DNA of 38,757 nucleotides from Aureispira sp. (lineage in GTDB: Bacteria > Bacteroidota > Bacteroidia > Chitinophagales > Saprospiraceae), in the NCBI GenBank assembly GCA_024222455.1, contig JAAEPD010000582.1, forward strand, positions 1 to 38,757. Direction: 5' to 3'. Shown piece by piece: positions 35,430 to 38,757 of this stretch. Position numbers and translations under genes: made by a program. Numbering within the stretch: position 1 is the stretch's first letter; every line of letters starts with the position of its first letter. The notes under the pieces are model-generated. The model saw nothing but the letters and a program-made list of their open reading frames with translations, was not told where the DNA came from and did no database searches.

Positions 35430-36599
35430 ATGAAAAGCCTAATATTGATTGTATTAACCCTTTCTGCCTCCTCACTTTTGGGACAAAACAAAATCAACAG
35501 CAAAAACTTAGATCGCTTGATGCAAGAAGCTCAAGCTAGCAATTCTTCTGCTGTGGTGATTTATCAAGATAATAAATTAATAAAGGAGTGGTATACTACC
35601 CAAAAGCCTAAACCGATTGCTACTATGTCGGTCACTAAATCTATTGTAAACTTAGGTATTGGGCTTCTACTAAAAGAAGGTAAGCTTAATTCTATAGATC
35701 AACATGTTTGTGAATTTTATCCAGAATGGAACCAAGGCAAAAAGAAAACGATTACAATTAGGCAACTTCTCAACCATACTTCTGGAATTCAAATGGGCGA
35801 CAATGAAGTCTATCCTAGCTATGACGCTATACAATTGGCACTAAGTGCAGAGCTTGAAACAGATCCAGGTACAGCTTTTTATTACAACAATAAGGCTGTT
35901 AATTTATTGGCAGGAATTATAGAAAAAGCATCTAAACAGCGTATGGATTTATACATTGCTGAAAGGCTTTTCGAGCCCCTAGCTATTACTGATTATGAAT
36001 GGCAAGGTGATAAGGTTGGCACCCCTCATGCTATGGCAGATTTAATTTTGTATCCTAAAGACTTAGCTAAAATTGGGCTACTAGTGCTCCAAAAGGGAGA
36101 ATGGGAAGGTAAACAAGTAATAGAAGCTTCATGGATTGAGGAATCGACTAAGGCAGGTCAAATTTTCAAGCCTACTTGTGGATTACTTTGGTGGGTAGAG
36201 TATTCTAGTGTAACTTATATTGTTGATGATATTCAACTCAAAGAAATAAAGGATTTTTATGGTTCAGAATTATCTGAAGATTTTTATGCTCAGCTTAGTG
36301 AAATGAAAGGTACTTATGAAAGTTTAGACGCTTTTTTTACTCAGTTTGAAAGCGTTTTTGGAAACAATTGGAAAAAAAAGGTTTGTTCTAAAGTCGATTT
36401 TAGACAAGTATCTTTAAGTAGAAAAAAATATGGTGAGCCTATCGGTTTTTCGGCTCAAGGAGCTTGGGGACAATGGATGTATATCTACCCTGACAAAAAC
36501 ATTGTTGCTGTTCGTATGATCGACAATTATGACACATACAATCGCACTAGAGACGAGTTTAGCGAATTTGGTATCAGAGCCTATGACTTAGTCAAATAA
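35430..36599 (+). CDS. Exported serine hydrolase, class C beta-lactamase-like
   Basis: The 389-residue protein has a signal peptide (KSLILIVLTLSASSLLGQ) and the beta-lactamase/DD-peptidase fold. Motif 1 is S67-V-T-K70 (ATMSVTKSIVNL) and motif 2 is Y152-x-N154 (AFYYNNKAVNLLAG); NHTSG (115-119) is the usual segment between them. The third motif (KTG or HTG) is replaced by SAQGAWGQ in GEPIGFSAQGAWGQWMYI, as in many members of this broad family that are esterases or peptidases rather than beta-lactamases. An insertion of about 80 mostly polar and helical residues (about 260-335) precedes it. It probably acts in the periplasm on an ester or peptide. Natural substrates cannot be inferred. It converges on the TlpA-like gene. 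Confidence 0.88.
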   Translation: MKSLILIVLTLSASSLLGQNKINSKNLDRLMQEAQASNSSAVVIYQDNKLIKEWYTTQKPKPIATMSVTKSIVNLGIGLLLKEGKLNSIDQHVCEFYPEWNQGKKKTITIRQLLNHTSGIQMGDNEVYPSYDAIQLALSAELETDPGTAFYYNNKAVNLLAGIIEKASKQRMDLYIAERLFEPLAITDYEWQGDKVGTPHAMADLILYPKDLAKIGLLVLQKGEWEGKQVIEASWIEESTKAGQIFKPTCGLLWWVEYSSVTYIVDDIQLKEIKDFYGSELSEDFYAQLSEMKGTYESLDAFFTQFESVFGNNWKKKVCSKVDFRQVSLSRKKYGEPIGFSAQGAWGQWMYIYPDKNIVAVRMIDNYDTYNRTRDEFSEFGIRAYDLVK

Positions 36600-36617
36600 A
36601 AACTCATATATGTACAT

Positions 36618-36652
36618 AAAAAAAGTAGTTTGCCGCGGGGGTAAACTACTTT
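36618..36652 (-). terminator. Terminator between convergent genes, mainly for the minus strand
   Basis: AAAGTAGTTTGCC (36622-36634) pairs with GGTAAACTACTTT (36640-36652) with one G-T pair and a 5-base loop. On the minus strand the stem runs into a run of T, so it can end the TlpA-like transcript, about 113 bases after its stop. For the plus-strand hydrolase gene it lies 20 bases after the stop but has only TTTG behind it. Confidence 0.78.
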
Positions 36653-36740
36653 GTACAGGTTATGGTCGTCGTCTATTAAACTATTATAAATATAAACTTT
36701 TTTTACTTAAAAAGCACATTTAGAGCTACTTTTTAACCTT

Positions 36741-36764
36741 TTATTAGGATAATCCTCCTAATAA
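36741..36764. repeat. Short hairpin right after the TlpA-like gene
   Basis: TTATTAGGA (36741-36749) and TCCTAATAA (36756-36764) form a perfect 9-base stem with a 6-base loop, directly next to the stop codon of the minus-strand gene. No T run follows, so it may protect the 3' end or pause transcription, with termination at 36618-36652. Confidence 0.5.
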
Positions 36765-37280
36765 TTATGACTTTCGTTTAATCAACTTTTGCAACTGACG
36801 CTTCAATTTAGGATCTCGTGGAGGCACTGCATCTCTATTCACAATCTTGCCATCTTTACTAATAATCATATAATGAGGAATAGAATAGATATAGAAAAAT
36901 TTGAGTAACTCTACAACATCCTCCTTGTTTTTGCGATAATGCAGCCCTTCATCCCCTATTGCCAATTGTTTAATGCTCTTCTTCCACTTATCATCCTTGC
37001 TATCTATAGATAAATACAAAAACACAATATCCTCTCCATCCAAATCTTTTTGCAATTTTTTAGAAAAAGGCATTTCTTTCTTGCATGGTCCACACCAACT
37101 CGCCCAAAAATCGATTAGGATAACCTTTCCTTTGTTGTCATCTAAGATAGTTTGCAAAGATTTTTGATTCCCTGATCTATCCGTAAAAATATTTTCTGCC
37201 ATTATAGTTTTTAGCCCCTTCTGTGCATGACTGGTTGCCATTAACAGAAATGTTAGACAAAAACAGATTAATCCTCTCAT
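36765..37280 (-). CDS. Exported TlpA/ResA-like thioredoxin
   Basis: The 171-residue protein has a signal peptide (RGLICFCLTFLLMATSHAQ) and a thioredoxin fold of the TlpA type. The active site is C63-G-P-C66 in IDFWASWCGPCKKEM, the expected 'WASWCGPC' form. YSIPHYMII further on contains the cis-proline, and HYMIISKDGKIVNRDAVPP is the closing hairpin of the family. It is predicted to reduce disulfides in the periplasm, for example in cytochrome c maturation or in repair of exported proteins. No partner genes are next to it. It is divergent from the Omp28-like gene, which belongs to a thioredoxin-related family, although that may be chance. Confidence 0.9.
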   Translation of the reverse strand: MRGLICFCLTFLLMATSHAQKGLKTIMAENIFTDRSGNQKSLQTILDDNKGKVILIDFWASWCGPCKKEMPFSKKLQKDLDGEDIVFLYLSIDSKDDKWKKSIKQLAIGDEGLHYRKNKEDVVELLKFFYIYSIPHYMIISKDGKIVNRDAVPPRDPKLKRQLQKLIKRKS

Positions 37281-37536
37281 ATTGAATTTCTTTAATTATA
37301 AATGTGAACTATCCATCTTACTCAGGAGGTGGATACATAGACTGTTTTTCCAAAAAAGATACCAAGCTTGAGTCTTCTAGGATAATTTTACTATTACATT
37401 TTGTAGTTTCTCTAGTAGTAGGACGAAAAATAAAATTATTTTTTCAATAGGCAGCTATTTTATAGTGTGTAATTAACTATTAGAAATAATTTCAGTATAT
37501 TTATTAGTATTAGACGGACAGCACTTGTACATTAAA

Positions 37537-37555
37537 AACTAACTATCAGTTAGTT
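37537..37555. repeat. Hairpin in the leader of the Omp28-like gene
   Basis: AACTAAC (37537-37543) and GTTAGTT (37549-37555) form a perfect 7-base stem with a 5-base loop, ending 16 bases before the ATG at 37572. It could affect translation start or be an operator. A run of A follows. The rest of 37281-37571 is AT-rich and shows no other feature I can support. Confidence 0.4.
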
Positions 37556-37571
37556 AAAAAACCATAGTGCC

Positions 37572-38630
37572 ATGAAAAAGTTATTCTTATTATTTTCTAT
37601 ATCAATACTTACTAATATTAGCAATGTTAATGCTCAATTCTCAGTTCAGAATGCATTATTAGAAGTTTATACTGGCAGTTGGAATCAATATTGGCCAGAT
37701 GGAAATGTTATTATGAATAATATAGTAAATACATACCCCTCAAAGGCTTTTGCGGTGACTATTCATCAATCAGACCCCATGGCTAATCCAGATTGTGATT
37801 CACTAATTAATTTCTATTACCCTAACTACCCAGAGGGTCAAATAAATAGAGGCGTTCTAGTTAGTCGAGGCCAATGGACTTCTGGGGTCTCAACTAAAGT
37901 ACAAGGAGCTGCTTACGTCACAGTTAGTTTCGATTCTGTTTCTTTTAATTCTCAAACAAGGGTTTTAGATGTTTATCTCCATGCTAATTTTACAGGCCCC
38001 TATACAGCGGCTGACATGAGGTTTAACTGTATAGTAGTGGAAGATAGTGTTATTGGTAGTGGTAATAGTTATGATCAAGCAAATGCTGATAATGGAACTC
38101 CAGGGCATCCATATAATGGTGCAGGAAATCCTATTGTAGGTTTTCCTCATAGATATGTTGCACGAAAATATCTAGGTGGTCCTTGGGGAACAGCAGGTGT
38201 CATCCCTTCTACTGCCAATTTTGGAACAACTGCTAGTCATCATTATACTTATACTATTCCGGCCATGTACGATGCAACCAAAATATCCTTAATAGGAATA
38301 GTTAGTGAATATGGGGCTACACAGAGTGATAGAACTATATTAAATGTGGGGAATCACCCATCAATTTCAACAGCTCTAATAAGCTCTGTAAAACAAATAG
38401 CTAAAGAAGATAAAATGTCTGTATACCCCAATCCATCAAATGGAACCTTTTGGGTGTCAACGCTCAACGATTGTTTGATGACTGTTTATGCTTCTGATGG
38501 TAAAAAGGTGAAAGAAACGCATCTTAAATCTGGAGTCACCGAAGTTGAAGTTGAACAAGCTGATGGCTTTTATTTTCTAAGATTTGTATCTGGAGAAAGT
38601 ATTCTTACAAAAAAAATAATGGTTCTCTGA
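37572..38630 (+). CDS. Omp28-related secreted protein with T9SS sorting domain
   Basis: The 352-residue protein has a signal peptide (KKLFLLFSISILTNISNVNA), a region matching the Omp28 family (about 25-260), and a type A T9SS sorting domain (about 275-352, SVYPNPSNGTFWVS to KKIMVL). The first strand, NALLEVYTGSWNQYWPDGN, corresponds to the family segment 'E.FTG.WC..CP.G'. Both cysteines of the thioredoxin-like CxxC are changed here, so it cannot be redox active. FAVTIHQSDPMANP and YYPNYPEGQINRG also fit the family. It is probably a surface-exposed or secreted binding or adhesive protein. Its last codons and stop overlap the proposed left end of an insertion sequence. Confidence 0.82.
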   Translation: MKKLFLLFSISILTNISNVNAQFSVQNALLEVYTGSWNQYWPDGNVIMNNIVNTYPSKAFAVTIHQSDPMANPDCDSLINFYYPNYPEGQINRGVLVSRGQWTSGVSTKVQGAAYVTVSFDSVSFNSQTRVLDVYLHANFTGPYTAADMRFNCIVVEDSVIGSGNSYDQANADNGTPGHPYNGAGNPIVGFPHRYVARKYLGGPWGTAGVIPSTANFGTTASHHYTYTIPAMYDATKISLIGIVSEYGATQSDRTILNVGNHPSISTALISSVKQIAKEDKMSVYPNPSNGTFWVSTLNDCLMTVYASDGKKVKETHLKSGVTEVEVEQADGFYFLRFVSGESILTKKIMVL

Positions 38631-38757
38631 CAGTTTTTGCCAAAAAGGGAAAAAAAGTTAAGTTGGTCTAAAAATAAAAATGGCATTAGACTTAGAAATT
38701 TACACAGGGATTCTGAATATACCTAATTTGAAAGTTGAAAAAGTAGAGTATTCAGAA
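38621..38757 (+). mobile_element. Left end of an ISL3-like insertion sequence, cut by the window edge
   Basis: From 38621 the sequence reads GGTTCTCTGACAGTTTTTGC, which resembles the GG(C/T)TCT-type ends I remember for ISL3-family elements. The transposase start follows 59 bases later. The other end and any target duplication lie outside the window, so the exact boundary is uncertain. Confidence 0.45.
38680..38757 (+). CDS. N-terminal fragment of an ISL3-like transposase
   Basis: An ATG at 38680 opens a frame that runs off the window after 26 codons: it reads ALDLEIYTGILNIPNLKVEK, then VEYSE. The 'LGLPNLKVxxVEY'-like opening is that of ISL3 transposases, in which a zinc-finger (zf-ISL3) domain with C-x2-C pairs comes next. 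Only the start is present, so the family call rests on this segment and on the IS-like sequence in front. Confidence 0.6.
   Translation, partial: MALDLEIYTGILNIPNLKVEKVEYSE

Overview
The window looks like a piece of a low-GC Bacteroidota chromosome, probably a Saprospiria-like marine gliding bacterium (the phylum is well supported, the class is a guess). The evidence is: type IX secretion (T9SS) C-terminal sorting domains on two proteins, a DUF4249 lipoprotein, several signal peptides ending in AQ or GQ, few Shine-Dalgarno sites, and -7 boxes of the form TAnnTTTG. Both edges cut genes. The right edge enters an ISL3-type insertion sequence.

Layout. 1-2502: small minus-strand genes (coiled-coil protein, VOC protein, a 92-aa unknown, an exported beta-helix protein) with a nested inverted repeat. 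2865-5773: a GNAT acetyltransferase converging on a two-gene minus-strand operon, an OvoA-type 5-histidylcysteine sulfoxide synthase without its methyltransferase half followed by a CphA/GshF-type ATP-grasp ligase. This suggests a non-methylated thiohistidine that is further conjugated. 5907-9725: a double SnoaL protein, an AraC regulator, and an operon of a 191-aa unknown, a Fur-family regulator and a DUF4249 lipoprotein.

9868-26158 is the most striking part. Four paralogous genes of about 1,097 codons lie head to tail on the minus strand. Each encodes a signal peptide, kinesin-light-chain-type TPRs, a CHAT caspase-like protease domain with an intact His/Cys pair, and a C-terminal membrane helix with a basic tail. 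They fall into an outer pair (first and fourth) and an inner pair (second and third). The outer pair also share their promoter and the terminator in front of it. The third copy in map order (22744 to 19452) is split by a -1 frameshift that sits exactly at a U UUA AAA slippery heptamer; joined there it is 1,097 aa. The last CHAT gene is followed closely by an NlpC/P60-like gene and an exported protein with a CAP domain. A large T9SS-secreted subtilisin lies just upstream of the array.

31278-38630: an exported Lys-rich protein, a prolyl oligopeptidase lipoprotein, a small lipoprotein, a class-C beta-lactamase-like hydrolase, a TlpA-like thioredoxin, and an Omp28-like T9SS protein that has lost its CxxC. 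Several intrinsic terminators and one MITE-like hairpin separate the units.

The best candidates for something undescribed are the membrane-anchored, periplasm-facing TPR-CHAT protease array, with its possible frameshift control, and the OvoA plus ATP-grasp pair. No RNA genes and no CRISPR array were seen.
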